A DNA stretch of 64,000 bases. Origin: Clostridia bacterium (GTDB taxonomy: Bacteria; Bacillota_A; Clostridia; UMGS1883). Shown here piece after piece: positions 1-9,201 of this stretch. A program made the translations under genes and the position numbers. The DNA is taken from the NCBI GenBank assembly GCA_017467965.1, contig JAFUJZ010000001.1:47861-111860 (forward strand), given 5' to 3'. Positions within the stretch are counted from its first letter, which is position 1, and every line of letters begins with the position of its first letter. A model generated the notes under the pieces. That model did not search any database, was not told the origin of the DNA, and saw nothing but the letters and a program-made list of their open reading frames with translations.

Positions 1-813
1 CACCTTACTGATAGCTTCTGCCATAGCCTTTTCTTCTACAGCCTTTACATGGTAACCGGAGGAGAATGTGTCAAATTCAGCCTGAATATCGCTCTTAGCC
101 TTTGCAGACCAGAGACGGAGTGTGTTTACGAGCTTTGCATCATAACCAGAGATAGGCATATCATAAGGAATACCGATAACATCTGTTGTGCCTGTGTATT
201 CAGGAACCATTTTACCGTCGGGAGTACCAACCATGTTTACACTACCGCCGAATTTAACAATCTGCTGTTCTTCAGGACGAGCAATTTCCCACATATCACC
301 GTCAACAAGCCAGTCATCGTACATTTCAACCTGTTCACCGTCAACGATTCTCTGCTTAAAGAGACCGTATTCATAACGGATAGAACAACCGAAAGCAGGA
401 AGATTGAGTGTTGTCAAGGAATCGATAAAGCAAGCTGCAAGACGACCGAGACCACCGTTACCAAGACCTGCGTCTCTTTCCTGAGCGGAGATTTCCTTAA
501 GGGAAAGACCCATAGATTCCAAAACTGCTTCGTAATCTTCCGTAACACCAATGTTGAGAAGGTTGTTGCCGAGAGCTCTACCCATGAGGAATTCAAAAGA
601 GAGATAGAAGATTTCCTTGTTCTGAAGCTTTCTCTGCTTTCTTCTGTATTCTGTCCACTTTGTTACAATTCTGTCGCGCACTGTAAGTGCTGCTGCCTTA
701 TAGATGTGTGCAGGAGTGGCATCTTCAAGCGTTCTGCCGAAATTACGGCTGAGTTTGCCGAGAATTTCTTCTCTGAGAGCCTGCTGCGCTGCAGTAAGTT
801 CTTTCTTACTCAT
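1..813 (-). CDS. glgP: Glycogen/alpha-glucan phosphorylase, N-terminal 271 residues (runs off the window)
   Basis: Family role: releases glucose-1-phosphate from the non-reducing ends of glycogen in the cytoplasm, using pyridoxal phosphate. Seen: the reverse strand reads from an ATG at 811-813 through the window edge without a stop. The typical phosphorylase N-terminus is visible, with YLSFEFLMGRALGNN near residues 70-84 and DAGLGNGGLGRLAACF near 125-140. The PLP lysine and the active-site C-terminal half lie outside the window, so completeness cannot be judged. The start is supported by an AAAAAGGGG ribosome binding site just upstream. It is the last visible gene of the glgB-C-D-A-P series, 147 bp after glgA, and would recover the glucose stored by the genes upstream. 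Confidence 0.95.
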   Translation of the reverse strand, partial: MSKKELTAAQQALREEILGKLSRNFGRTLEDATPAHIYKAAALTVRDRIVTKWTEYRRKQRKLQNKEIFYLSFEFLMGRALGNNLLNIGVTEDYEAVLESMGLSLKEISAQERDAGLGNGGLGRLAACFIDSLTTLNLPAFGCSIRYEYGLFKQRIVDGEQVEMYDDWLVDGDMWEIARPEEQQIVKFGGSVNMVGTPDGKMVPEYTGTTDVIGIPYDMPISGYDAKLVNTLRLWSAKAKSDIQAEFDTFSSGYHVKAVEEKAMAEAISKV

Positions 814-868
814 TTCTAAAAACCCCTTTTTTAGTACTATATTGTACCGAAATATATTTTTACATACA

Positions 869-901
869 TTCGACCATCGAAGTAAACTTCGGTGGTCGAA
901 C
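869..901. repeat. Hairpin between glgA and glgP
   Basis: A 14-bp inverted repeat, TTCGACCATCGAAG / CTTCGGTGGTCGAA with a TAAA loop, lies in the glgA-glgP gap. No T-run follows on the minus strand, so it looks like an intercistronic processing or stability hairpin rather than a full terminator; this is inference. Confidence 0.55.
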
Positions 902-960
902 TATTTTTTACCATGCCTTCAATATTCTACACTAAATCAGGGCATAAGTCAACTATTCTT

Positions 961-2400
961 TTATACCAAATTATTATACAATTCAATGTACTCTTTTGCA
1001 CTATTTTGCCAAGAGAAATCAGCCTGCATTGCTCTCTTACAAATACCGTTCCACTCTTTTCTGCGGTTATAGTAAATGTCGTGAGCATAACGGATAATAC
1101 CAAGCATTTCGTGTGCATTATAGTTTTTAAAGCTAAATCCTGTACCTGTATTTTCGTACTCATTGTAAGCTTCAACAGTGTCACGAAGACCGCCTGTTTC
1201 TCTTACAATCGGCACTGCACCGTAGCGCATTGCGATAAGCTGGTTAAGTCCGCAGGGTTCAAAGAGCGAAGGCATGAGTACTGCATCACTTGCCGCATAA
1301 ATCTTGTGCGCCAATGTGTTGTCAAACTTAATCTGAGCCGATACTCTGCCGTGATACTTCCAGTCAAAATAACGGAGCGAATCTTCAAATTCCTTATCGC
1401 CTGTACCAAGTACAACAACCTGAATATTCTGGTCAAAGCACAAATCGTCCATAATGCAGTTGAGAAGGTCCATACCCTTCTGACCTGTAAGGCGGGTAAC
1501 AAGGCTGATGATAAACTTTTCGTCATCCTCAACAAGTCCGAGTTCCTTCTGGAGTGCAAGCTTGTTAGCCTTTTTCTTACTGATAAAGTTATTTGCGCCG
1601 TACTTTTCATAAATCATTTCATCTGTTCTGGGATTGTAACCCACATAGTCAAGACCGTTTACGATACCACGGAGGCAATTACTTCTTGCTCGAAGAAGAC
1701 CGTCAAGCTTTTCGCCGTAAAACTCTGTCTTGATTTCCTCAGCATAGCTGGGAGATACAGTTGTGATATAGTCCGAGTACGTAAGAGCACCCTTCATGAA
1801 GCTTGCATCCTTGTAAAACTCAAGCTTGTCTGCTGTAAAGTAGAAATCCTCAAGCTCACAAACATCTGCAATAACCTTCTTGTCATAAATACCCTGGAAC
1901 TTGAGGTTATGGATTGTGAACATTGTCTTTATGCGGGAATAACGTGAGTCAAAGCCGTAATGAGCACGTAAAAGCACGCTTACCATACCTGTCTGCCAGT
2001 CATTTGCATGAATAACATCGGGCCAGTAGTCCACAACCTGCATAAGAGCAAGTACAGCCTTGTCAAAGAAAGCAAATCTTTCTACGTCTGTTGCGATATC
2101 ACCGTAGATATAGTTTGCGCCAAAGTAATACTCATTATCCACAAAATAATAAGTAACATTGTTCATCTGAAGCTCAAATACGCCGCAATACTGGCTTCTC
2201 CAACCCATTTTTACGTAGATATGGTCAATATAACGCATCTGAGAAGTATACTTTTCAGCAATTGCACGGTATTTGGGAAGAATAACTCTTGTTTCAACGC
2301 CCTGTGCGATAAGCTCCTGAGGAAGTGAGCCCGCAACATCGCCAAGACCGCCGGTTTTAACAAAAGGAGTACATTCACTTGTAACAAATAAAACCTTCAT
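961..2400 (-). CDS. glgA: Glycogen synthase (ADP-glucose type)
   Basis: Family role: GT5 transferase that adds glucose from ADP-glucose to a growing alpha-1,4-glucan. Seen: 479 residues, the usual length for bacterial GlgA, starting MKVLFVTSECTPFVKTGG, with the KTGGLGDV substrate loop at residues 15-22 and a C-terminal EPCGLNQLIAMRYG segment typical of the family. The ATG at 2400 was chosen because AAAGGA sits 9 nt upstream; an in-frame ATG at 2409 directly abuts that site, and a still longer in-frame extension reaches into repetitive intergenic sequence. It lies third in order after glgC and glgD, with a 194-bp gap holding a GC-rich hairpin and Gs/Cs-poor short repeats, so it may be partly uncoupled from the genes upstream. 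Confidence 0.96.
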   Translation of the reverse strand: MKVLFVTSECTPFVKTGGLGDVAGSLPQELIAQGVETRVILPKYRAIAEKYTSQMRYIDHIYVKMGWRSQYCGVFELQMNNVTYYFVDNEYYFGANYIYGDIATDVERFAFFDKAVLALMQVVDYWPDVIHANDWQTGMVSVLLRAHYGFDSRYSRIKTMFTIHNLKFQGIYDKKVIADVCELEDFYFTADKLEFYKDASFMKGALTYSDYITTVSPSYAEEIKTEFYGEKLDGLLRARSNCLRGIVNGLDYVGYNPRTDEMIYEKYGANNFISKKKANKLALQKELGLVEDDEKFIISLVTRLTGQKGMDLLNCIMDDLCFDQNIQVVVLGTGDKEFEDSLRYFDWKYHGRVSAQIKFDNTLAHKIYAASDAVLMPSLFEPCGLNQLIAMRYGAVPIVRETGGLRDTVEAYNEYENTGTGFSFKNYNAHEMLGIIRYAHDIYYNRRKEWNGICKRAMQADFSWQNSAKEYIELYNNLV

Positions 2401-2429
2401 ATATGTCATTCCTTTCTGAATTATATCAA

Positions 2430-2495
2430 ATCGAATTTTGCTCTGCAAAATCCTTACCTTAATTCTGCATTTTGCACTCTGCACTTTGCATTCAT
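2430..2495. repeat. Short TGCA-type intergenic repeat upstream of glgA
   Basis: The glgD-glgA gap holds a run of near-repeats of the kind CTGCATTTTGCACTCTGCA followed by CTTTGCATTC. Related fragments recur at about 62575-62595. The tract looks like a slipped or dispersed low-complexity intergenic repeat and carries no ORF of its own. Confidence 0.45.
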
Positions 2496-2560
2496 ATAAT
2501 ACCCCAAAAGGCATCTCCTGTCAACGCGTAATTTTGCGTATGCCGTTTTAATCGGTACAA

Positions 2561-2585
2561 GGCGGTTACGAAACCGCAACCGCCT
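2561..2585. terminator. Hairpin after glgD (weak or attenuating terminator)
   Basis: Inverted repeat GGCGGTT / AACCGCC (2561-2567 and 2578-2584) lies 10 bp beyond the glgD stop codon. The T-rich flank is on the plus strand side rather than downstream on the minus strand, so read-through into glgA is likely. It may protect the upstream part of the operon message. Confidence 0.4.
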
Positions 2586-2594
2586 TTTAATATT

Positions 2595-3710
2595 TTAGAT
2601 TAATGTTCTCTTGGGCAGGATGAAGGGATATGTGGGCTGGCCAACAAGTCTCTTTCCTGTTCTGAGTGTACATTCCTTATCGATTACAACGTTTTCAAGG
2701 TCGCATCTTTCGGAGATAACAGTGTTCTGCATTACGATACAGTTCTTAACAACTGCCCCCTTTGCAATATGAACACCGCGGAAAATAATACTGTTTTCAA
2801 CTTCACCGTCGATAATACAACCGTCAGCAACAAGTGAGTTCTTAACCTTTGCGCCTTCAAGATACTTTGTGGGCACCTGGTCCTTAACCTTTGTATAAAC
2901 AGGATTCTTACCTGCAAAAAGTTCTTTTCTTACTTCGGGACAAAGCATCTTCATGTTGTTATCATAATAAGATACAACGCTGTCAATTCTACCAACAAAG
3001 CCGTCGTACTTATATGCGCAGATATTAAGATGATTCATGCTTGTTCTTAAGATATCGTTTATGAAAGAATGGCTGCCCTTTGCATAAGCGTCTTCAATAA
3101 GAGCCTGGAGCTTTGTTCTTTCGATAATATACATATCCATGCCTGCATTGCCGCTTACGGGCTCGGAAAGGTTGTAGTGAATTTCAGTAACCTTGCCGTT
3201 TGCATCCACATCATATGTTGTGCACTGCTTAAGCTGAGGATCGGAAAGTTCCATTTCGTTATAGATAACTGTGATATCAGCACCCTTTTCTTCGTGGAAC
3301 TTTATAGCCTCGTTATATGTCATGTTACAAACAACGTTTGCGCCTGTAAGTACAACATACTTCTGCTTACTTCTGTGCAAATATGTGAGCACGTTATGGA
3401 GTAAGTCAACGTCGCCTGCAGCACCCAAGGATGCACCTCTTACCTGAGGAGGCAACATAAAGAGACCGTAATTCTTACGGTTGAGGTCCCAAGGCTTACC
3501 GCTTCCCACATGGTCCATAAGAGAAGAATAATTTACATGTGTAGCAATACCAACGTTGATAATGCCACTATTTACCATATTTGAAAGAACAAAGTCCACA
3601 AGACGATATCTGCCTGCAAAAGGAAGAGCAGCAAGATCACGAACCTGAGTAAGCTCGTTCATTTTTGCGTCCTGATTTCTTGTCAAAATAATACCCATTA
3701 CATCTTTCAT
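2595..3710 (-). CDS. glgD: GlgD-type glucose-1-phosphate adenylyltransferase subunit
   Basis: Family role: GlgD pairs with GlgC in many Firmicutes and modulates ADP-glucose synthesis. Seen: 371 residues with the nucleotidyltransferase fold and a C-terminal left-handed beta-helix (repeats such as VVKNCIVMQNTVISERCDLE). The nucleotide-binding loop that reads [10 protein letters not shown] in GlgC is degraded here to ILTRNQDAKM, so it lacks the Gly-rich and Arg signature needed for catalysis; this is the usual GlgD state. The gene follows glgC with 17 bp between them and probably shares its message. The call is firm; the regulatory role is from family knowledge. Confidence 0.93.
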   Translation of the reverse strand: MKDVMGIILTRNQDAKMNELTQVRDLAALPFAGRYRLVDFVLSNMVNSGIINVGIATHVNYSSLMDHVGSGKPWDLNRKNYGLFMLPPQVRGASLGAAGDVDLLHNVLTYLHRSKQKYVVLTGANVVCNMTYNEAIKFHEEKGADITVIYNEMELSDPQLKQCTTYDVDANGKVTEIHYNLSEPVSGNAGMDMYIIERTKLQALIEDAYAKGSHSFINDILRTSMNHLNICAYKYDGFVGRIDSVVSYYDNNMKMLCPEVRKELFAGKNPVYTKVKDQVPTKYLEGAKVKNSLVADGCIIDGEVENSIIFRGVHIAKGAVVKNCIVMQNTVISERCDLENVVIDKECTLRTGKRLVGQPTYPFILPKRTLI

Positions 3711-3727
3711 TGCTATTTCCTCCTTCC

Positions 3728-4945
3728 TTACGCTTCAATAGATTTTGTAATCATTGCATTAACACCAATCTTTGTGTTATCTGCAATAGTGATATTGCCG
3801 CCGATAAGTGTAATATCAGCAGAGCAGTACTTGCTTTCGAATTCCTTCGAATCAACGCTCTTGTCGCCAACTACAACATTGTTGCCAAGCACTGTGTCGG
3901 AGCCGATAATAACCTTCTTAACAACTGCATTGTCACCGATAGTTACGCCGGGGAACAAAATGGAATCTTCAACCACGCTTCCCTTGCCTACAGTAACACC
4001 CTCGGAAAGGATACAGTTCTTAACATCACCGTAAATGTTACAGCCTTCTGTTATACAGCTGTTTGCAACGGATGCACCGTCAGCCACATAGTGCGGAGGC
4101 TTAACAGGGTTACGGGAGAAAATTCTCCAGTCAGTATCGTACATATCCAATACCGGCGGATCGGAAAGAAGGTCCATGTTAGCTTCCCAAAGAGACTGTA
4201 CTGTACCTACATCCTTCCAGTAGCCTTCAAAGCCGTAAGCGCAAAGCTTCTGACCGTCATCAAGCATAGCGGGGATAATATTCTTACCGAAGTCGTTTTC
4301 ACTTCCGGGAGTTTTTTCGTCACGGATAAGGTATTCCTTAAGTGCAGACCACTTGAACACGTATACACCCATACTAGCAAGATTGCTCTTGGGTTCCTTC
4401 GGCTTTTCTGCAAAGCGTGTGATTGTGCCTTCGCCGTCTGTTTCCATAATACCGAATCTACTTGCTTCTTCCCAAGGAACGGGGATAACCGCAATTGTTG
4501 CTGCAGCGCCCTTTTCCTCATGATATTCCATCATTTTATTGTAATCCATTTTGTAGATATGGTCACCGGAAAGAATTACAACATGATCGGGATTGTACTG
4601 GTCTACAAATTCAATATTCTGATAAATAGCATTTGCAGTACCCTTGTACCATTCGCCTGTTTCTTCCTTCTGATAAGGGGGTAATACAAATACACCGCCG
4701 TCGTTACGGTCAAGGTCCCAAGTACTACCGTTACCAATATAAGTATTAAGTTCAAGGGGCTTGTACTGAGTGAGAACACCTATAGTATTGATACCCGAAT
4801 GAACACAGTTACTGAGCGCAAAGTCAATAATTCTGTACTTGCCGCCGAATGTTACAGCGGGCTTTGCAACCTTACTTGTCAGAATACCAAGTCTGCTGCC
4901 CTGTCCTCCGGCAAGAATCATTGCTACACATTTTGTTGCCTTCAT
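3728..4945 (-). CDS. glgC: Glucose-1-phosphate adenylyltransferase, catalytic subunit
   Basis: Family role: makes ADP-glucose and pyrophosphate from ATP and glucose-1-phosphate, the committed step of bacterial glycogen synthesis. Seen: 405 residues; intact loop [16 protein letters not shown] at residues 8-23; [19 protein letters not shown] following; the sugar-binding stretch with [11 protein letters not shown]; and a C-terminal beta-helix rich in hexapeptide repeats. The length is normal. It lies 18 bp after glgB and 17 bp before glgD, which fits a single translationally linked unit and a GlgC-GlgD heteromer. Confidence 0.97.
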   Translation of the reverse strand: MKATKCVAMILAGGQGSRLGILTSKVAKPAVTFGGKYRIIDFALSNCVHSGINTIGVLTQYKPLELNTYIGNGSTWDLDRNDGGVFVLPPYQKEETGEWYKGTANAIYQNIEFVDQYNPDHVVILSGDHIYKMDYNKMMEYHEEKGAAATIAVIPVPWEEASRFGIMETDGEGTITRFAEKPKEPKSNLASMGVYVFKWSALKEYLIRDEKTPGSENDFGKNIIPAMLDDGQKLCAYGFEGYWKDVGTVQSLWEANMDLLSDPPVLDMYDTDWRIFSRNPVKPPHYVADGASVANSCITEGCNIYGDVKNCILSEGVTVGKGSVVEDSILFPGVTIGDNAVVKKVIIGSDTVLGNNVVVGDKSVDSKEFESKYCSADITLIGGNITIADNTKIGVNAMITKSIEA

Positions 4946-4963
4946 GTTTCTTCCTCCTATATT

Positions 4964-6913
4964 TTACTTTTTAGTTGTGTTACGCTTAGCTGGTTTGCGT
5001 TTAAAATACATTGTTGTCATGGGCGGCACACAAATTGTAAGTGTATAGGGTCTGCCGTCGCAATCATACTTATATTTTTTAGCTTTTACAGGTACGGGAT
5101 TGCCCGAGCCTGTTCCGCCGTAAACGTCTTTATTTGAGCTGAATACTTCTTCGTATTCGCCCGCCTTTGATACGCCGATTGAATACTCCTTGTATTCCAC
5201 GGGAGTAAAGTTACTTACAACAATAATTTCACTGCCCTTAGTCTTACCCTTTCGAATGAAGGATACAATACTCTTTTCGTTATCGTTTGCATTAATCCAT
5301 TCAAAGCCGTCCCAGCTGTCCTCAATTTCCCAGAAAGGCTTGTTGTCTTTATAGAAATGGTTAAGATTTTTAACATATTCGTGGAATCTTGAATGGTGAT
5401 AATCCTCCAAAAGATGCCATTCCAATCCTTCATAGAATCTCCATTCCAAGAACTGAGCTATTTCGCCGCCCATGAACATCAGCTTTTTGCCGGGATGAGC
5501 CATGTAATAGCCCAAAAATGCTCTGAACGAATCGAACTTACCGTCATAAAGTGCACTCATCTTACCTATAAGAGATGCCTTGCCATGAACAACCTCGTCG
5601 TGGCTGAGAGGCAAAATATAGTTTTCGCTGAATGCGTACATCATCGAGAAGGTAAGAAGCGAGTGGTTGCCGCTTCTGAAATACGGATCCATGGACATAT
5701 AGCGGAGATTGTCGTTCATCCAGCCCATATTCCACTTATAGTTAAAGCCTAATCCGCCAACATCGCGGGGCTTTGTAACCATAGGCCATGCCGTACTTTC
5801 CTCCGCAATCATCAGGAAATTGGGGAACTCTTTGAACATTGCCTCGTTAAGTCTTCTCAAAAATTCAATAGCTTCTAAGTTTTCGTTGCCGCCGTTCTTA
5901 TTCTGGATAAATTCCTGTCTCGCATAGTCAAGATAAAGCATACTCGACACAGCGTCAACCCTCAGTCCGTCAATATGGTACACATCTGCCCAGAACATTG
6001 CTGACGAAATAAGGAAAGATACAACCTCTGTCTTTGAATAGTCAAAAACAAGTGTACCCCATTCTTTATGCTCGCCTACTCTCGTATCTGCATATTCAAA
6101 CGTAGGTGTACCGTCAAATGCGGCAAGACCAAACGCATCCTTGGGGAAATGCGCAGGTACCCAGTCCATAATAACCTGTATACCTGCCTTATGGCACGCG
6201 TCAATAAAATACATAAGATCATGCGGTGTGCCGTAACGGCTTGTTGCCGCAAAATAGCCTGTTACCTGATAACCCCAGCTACCGTCAAAGGGATATTCCA
6301 TAATAGGCATAATTTCAAGATGAGTGTAGCCCATATCCTTAAGATAAGGTACAAGCTCCTTTGCCATTTCACGGTAATTATAGAAACTTCCGTCCTCGTG
6401 CATTTTCCAGCTGCCGAGATGACACTCGTAAATATTCATCGGTTTTGAATAAGGCGCCGATGCTGCACGCTTTTCCATGTATTTACCGTCAGTCCAGTTA
6501 AACCCTTCAAGGTCATATGTAACAGACGCATTGTCGGGTCTTACCTGTGCGCACACAGCGTAAGGGTCACTTTTGTAAAATCCCTCGCCTGTCTCTGGTG
6601 TTACAAAATACTTATAAACAGCACCGTCCTTGATATCAGGAATAAAGACTTGCCAGATACCTGTTTCGCCAAGTCTTGTCATAGGATTCTGCCATTTTTC
6701 CCAACCGTTGAAATCGCCCGTAACATGTACGGCTCTTGCCTTGGGCGCCCACACCGCAAAACGGTAACCCTTTTTACCGTTCAGTGTGCATTTATGTGCG
6801 CCGAGGGTTTCATAGCTTTTAAAGTTATTGCCCTCGTTGAATAAATATACGGCAAAGTCATCATTAAAAGGGTTTTCTCGGTAAGAAACGTCTCCGAAAA
6901 ATTCCTTCTGCAT
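4964..6913 (-). CDS. glgB: 1,4-alpha-glucan branching enzyme (GH13)
   Basis: Family role: cuts alpha-1,4 chains and rejoins them as alpha-1,6 branches. Seen: 649 residues; N-terminal CBM48 domain around residues 45-130 (FAVWAPKARAVHVTGDFNGW); GH13 barrel with YHIDGLRVDAVSSM giving the nucleophile D320, MIAEESTAW giving the acid/base near E371, and LSHDEVVHG giving D439; C-terminal beta domain. The C-terminus ends in a basic Lys/Arg-rich tail. It is the first gene of the glycogen operon, read from a strong sigma-A promoter at 6949-6977. Confidence 0.97.
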   Translation of the reverse strand: MQKEFFGDVSYRENPFNDDFAVYLFNEGNNFKSYETLGAHKCTLNGKKGYRFAVWAPKARAVHVTGDFNGWEKWQNPMTRLGETGIWQVFIPDIKDGAVYKYFVTPETGEGFYKSDPYAVCAQVRPDNASVTYDLEGFNWTDGKYMEKRAASAPYSKPMNIYECHLGSWKMHEDGSFYNYREMAKELVPYLKDMGYTHLEIMPIMEYPFDGSWGYQVTGYFAATSRYGTPHDLMYFIDACHKAGIQVIMDWVPAHFPKDAFGLAAFDGTPTFEYADTRVGEHKEWGTLVFDYSKTEVVSFLISSAMFWADVYHIDGLRVDAVSSMLYLDYARQEFIQNKNGGNENLEAIEFLRRLNEAMFKEFPNFLMIAEESTAWPMVTKPRDVGGLGFNYKWNMGWMNDNLRYMSMDPYFRSGNHSLLTFSMMYAFSENYILPLSHDEVVHGKASLIGKMSALYDGKFDSFRAFLGYYMAHPGKKLMFMGGEIAQFLEWRFYEGLEWHLLEDYHHSRFHEYVKNLNHFYKDNKPFWEIEDSWDGFEWINANDNEKSIVSFIRKGKTKGSEIIVVSNFTPVEYKEYSIGVSKAGEYEEVFSSNKDVYGGTGSGNPVPVKAKKYKYDCDGRPYTLTICVPPMTTMYFKRKPAKRNTTKK

Positions 6914-6948
6914 ATTTTTTCACCACTTTCCAAACTAATATTAAGTAC

Positions 6949-6977
6949 ATTTTACCAAATTTTTCGCTCTTAGTCAA
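6949..6977 (-). promoter_or_regulatory. Sigma-A promoter of the glg operon
   Basis: On the minus strand: TTGACT (6972-6977), 17-bp spacer, TAAAAT (6949-6954), about 35 bp before the glgB ATG. No clear operator or catabolite site was recognised around it. Confidence 0.7.
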
Positions 6978-7087
6978 TCGATTTTTGTCACTTATGCGTT
7001 ATAATCTTCAACTTTTTCTCTCTTTTTTTGTGTTTTCTATTCCCAAAAGCGATTTTTTGATGTATAATACCCTCAGAGGTGACAAAT

Positions 7088-7414
7088 ATGTATACTTTTC
7101 AACCCGAAAACTGTGATGCTCCCGATACAGACGAGGCTTCAAAGACATCTCCGTGCCCTGTCAAAAGCCCAAAGTTTTACTCGCTTTCGGCAATTATCAC
7201 ATTTTTTCTGCTTCCCCCATTGTGGGCACTTTCAATCCCTGCAATAGTATTTTCAAAAGAAGCCAAAACAATGTACGAAAATGGCAATATTGACCTGTAC
7301 GAAAGATTTTCCCTGTGTGCAAAAAGGTTTGTTGTATCTGCATGGGCAATTTTCCTTATATTGGCAATTACTATAGCGGTGCTTCTCGTTACTATACACT
7401 TGTCCTTAATATAA
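7088..7414 (+). CDS. Small two-pass membrane protein, CD225/dispanin-like
   Basis: 108 residues. An acidic Pro/Cys-containing N-terminus of about 35 residues is followed by two hydrophobic segments (about residues 38-60 and 84-106) joined by a polar loop, FSKEAKTMYENGNIDLYERF. That arrangement, with SKEA...YENG in the loop, resembles bacterial CD225/dispanin proteins, whose role is poorly known. The ATG at 7088 is preferred over an in-frame GTG at 7079, because the latter is part of the AGAGGTGA ribosome binding site. It lies 22 bp before the next gene and may share its transcript; a TATAAT box lies at 7063-7068. The family call is tentative. Confidence 0.6.
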   Translation: MYTFQPENCDAPDTDEASKTSPCPVKSPKFYSLSAIITFFLLPPLWALSIPAIVFSKEAKTMYENGNIDLYERFSLCAKRFVVSAWAIFLILAITIAVLLVTIHLSLI

Positions 7415-7436
7415 ATATGTGAAAGGAGTACACAAA

Positions 7437-7889
7437 ATGACAAAAGGTGAAATCGCATTAAAAAATTTTGAATCAGGCATGAATTGTGCTCAGGCAGTTC
7501 TGCTCGCATTTGAAGAGGAAACAGGTCTCGACCGCGAAACTCTCTTAAAGCTATCTCTTCCCTTTGGCGGTGGCATGGGCAGACTTCGTCTCACATGTGG
7601 CGCAGTAACAGGCATGGTTATGGCATATGGTCTTATAAAAGGTATAGGCACTACTCCCACCCATGACGAAAAAATGGAAAACTACAAAGGTGTTGTATAC
7701 CTCACCGACGAATTCAAAAAGCTTAACCGCGGCACCGTAATATGCGCTGAACTTTTAGGCTTAAAAGAACCCGAAGGCACTTACGTCCCCGAGGAACGCA
7801 CTGAGGAATATTACAAAAAACGCCCCTGTGGCGAGCTGTGCTCTATCGCAGCCAACCTTTTAGATGAATATTTAAAAAACAACTGTTAA
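7437..7889 (+). CDS. C_GCAxxG_C_C family protein
   Basis: Family knowledge: small Cys-rich proteins of anaerobes, suspected to be redox or metal proteins, with no settled function. Seen: 150 residues; C17 in GMNCAQAV, C54 in LTCGAVTG, a later Cys in VICAELLG and the pair C-x3-C in RPCGELCSIA near the C-terminus, which is the pattern that names the family. ATG 7437 is chosen because AAAGGAG lies 8 nt upstream; an in-frame GTG at 7419 overlaps that site. It sits between a membrane protein and a DegV gene, all read in the same direction. Confidence 0.88.
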   Translation: MTKGEIALKNFESGMNCAQAVLLAFEEETGLDRETLLKLSLPFGGGMGRLRLTCGAVTGMVMAYGLIKGIGTTPTHDEKMENYKGVVYLTDEFKKLNRGTVICAELLGLKEPEGTYVPEERTEEYYKKRPCGELCSIAANLLDEYLKNNC

Positions 7890-7927
7890 ATTCCGTTTTT
7901 GCAGATATAAGAAAGGATATGAACAGC

Positions 7928-8782
7928 ATGAGAAAGGTTTCTATTATTTCAGACAGTACATGTGACTTGTCTAAGGAGTTGTTGGAAAAGTACAATATTT
8001 CAACATTCCCGTTACATATTCACCTTGGCGAAGAGCAATACTCTGACGGTGTAGACATTACACCCGAGGAAATATATGCGTGGTCCGACAAAAACAACGC
8101 TACACCAAAAACATCAACCCTGTCTCCTCTTGAAGCTGAGGAATTCCTCAATAAGCATCTTGAAGGCGGCAACGAAGTTATTTGTTTTTGTATATCGGAA
8201 ACCATGTCATCCTGCGCAAACGTTATGCGTATGGCGGCAATGGTTTTAGAAAAAGAGGACAAGGTTTTTGTAGTAGATTCTGCTAATTTGTCAACAGGCA
8301 TAGGCCTTCAGCTGATTGATGCCGCAATTATGGCGGATAGTGGCATGGAGGCTGCCGAAATCGTAGAAAAAATCAAAGCATTACAGCCCAAGGTACGTTC
8401 AAGCTTTGTTGTTGACACTCTTACATATCTTCACAGAGGCGGTCGTTGCAGCGGTTTGGCTGCAATGGTAGGCGGTACGTTGGGTCTTCATCCTTGCATC
8501 AGTGTAGTTGACGGCAAAATGCAGGCGGGTAAAAAATACCGTGGCAGAATGGCAAAGATTATGAAACACTACATTGATGACTTGCGTCCCGAGCTTGAAG
8601 ATGCCAAACGTGACAGAGTATTCATCACCCATTCAGGCTGTGATGAGGAAATTATCAATCTGGTAAAAGCACAGCTTGAGGAATTAAACCGTTTTGACGA
8701 AATCCTAATCACAAGAGCAGGCAGTGTTGTTACAAGCCATTGTGGACCAGGAACACTTGGTGTACTCTACATAGCAGGTTAA
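7928..8782 (+). CDS. DegV family fatty-acid-binding protein
   Basis: Family knowledge: DegV/FakB-like proteins bind a fatty acid; FakB forms present it to the kinase FakA for phosphorylation. Seen: 284 residues; N-terminal ISDSTCDLSKELLEKYNI; TSTLSPLEAEEF in the first domain; AMVGGTLGLHPCISVVDGKM in the middle; and SHCGPGTLGVLY near the C-terminus, all characteristic. The ATG at 7928 has AAAGGA at a 10-nt spacing, whereas an in-frame ATG at 7919 would be only 1 nt from it. No fakA is present in the window, so partnership cannot be inferred. A strong terminator follows directly. Confidence 0.93.
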   Translation: MRKVSIISDSTCDLSKELLEKYNISTFPLHIHLGEEQYSDGVDITPEEIYAWSDKNNATPKTSTLSPLEAEEFLNKHLEGGNEVICFCISETMSSCANVMRMAAMVLEKEDKVFVVDSANLSTGIGLQLIDAAIMADSGMEAAEIVEKIKALQPKVRSSFVVDTLTYLHRGGRCSGLAAMVGGTLGLHPCISVVDGKMQAGKKYRGRMAKIMKHYIDDLRPELEDAKRDRVFITHSGCDEEIINLVKAQLEELNRFDEILITRAGSVVTSHCGPGTLGVLYIAG

Positions 8783-8795
8783 TACTTGACAGCAA

Positions 8796-8827
8796 AAAAG
8801 CGGGTGTTTTTTACACCCGCTTTTTTA
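8796..8827. terminator. Bidirectional intrinsic terminator after the DegV gene
   Basis: Stem GCGGGTGT / ACACCCGC (8800-8807 and 8813-8820), T-rich loop, T6 downstream and A6 upstream, so it can serve both strands. Its right flank overlaps the last codon of the frameshifted minus-strand ORF. Confidence 0.9.
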
Positions 8828-9077
8828 TCTAAGCGTTAATACCTTGCTTTTTGTTGAACGATGTCCGCAATCAATGTTGAATTCTTTCAGTATTTTTATA
8901 AGCTCAATTATCAGTTGATCATCATAATAGGGGTTTCTGACAATTCTGCGTATCTTATCAACAAGCTCCGCAGCCTCCCGTCCTATGTATGTGTTTGCAT
9001 CAATACTAAAAAGTATTTTCTTTATTTTTAACTATGCAGTTATAAAACAATTCGCATTTTGTTTCATCATTAATCAT
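8825..9077 (-). pseudogene. Small ORF broken by a one-base frameshift
   Basis: On the minus strand an ATG at 9077, behind AAGGGGTGATTTT, opens MINDETKCELFYNCIVKNKE and stops at 9006-9008. The other frame, entered across an A-rich run near 9015-9025, continues for about 65 residues (KKILFSIDANTYIGREAAEL and so on, ending KSKVLTLR) to a TAA at 8825-8827. Removing one base from the A-run would join them into a protein of about 85 residues with a helical charged body. I do not recognise the family. It is either a pseudogene, a sequencing or assembly error in a homopolymer, or a programmed shift. Confidence 0.55.
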
Positions 9078-9129
9078 AAAATCACCCCTTGTGTATATCT
9101 TATCACGCTTGCAAAACAAATACAACAGA

Positions 9130-9182
9130 AATTTCTAATGTATTTTCAAAATATATTTTAACATAGAATATACTTAGAAATT
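9130..9182. promoter_or_regulatory. Inverted repeat between divergent small genes
   Basis: Arms AATTTCTAA (9130-9138) and TTAGAAATT (9174-9182) flank an AT-rich centre that contains the likely -10 TATACT for the plus-strand RHH gene. A candidate operator for the adjacent ribbon-helix-helix protein; binding is inferred only. Confidence 0.4.
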
Positions 9183-9201
9183 ATTTAATGGGGTGATTAT
9201 T

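Noticed and set aside
892..1947. 351-residue plus-strand ORF opposite glgA
   Set aside because: Antisense to a well-supported gene, no start site or domain, and a biased composition.
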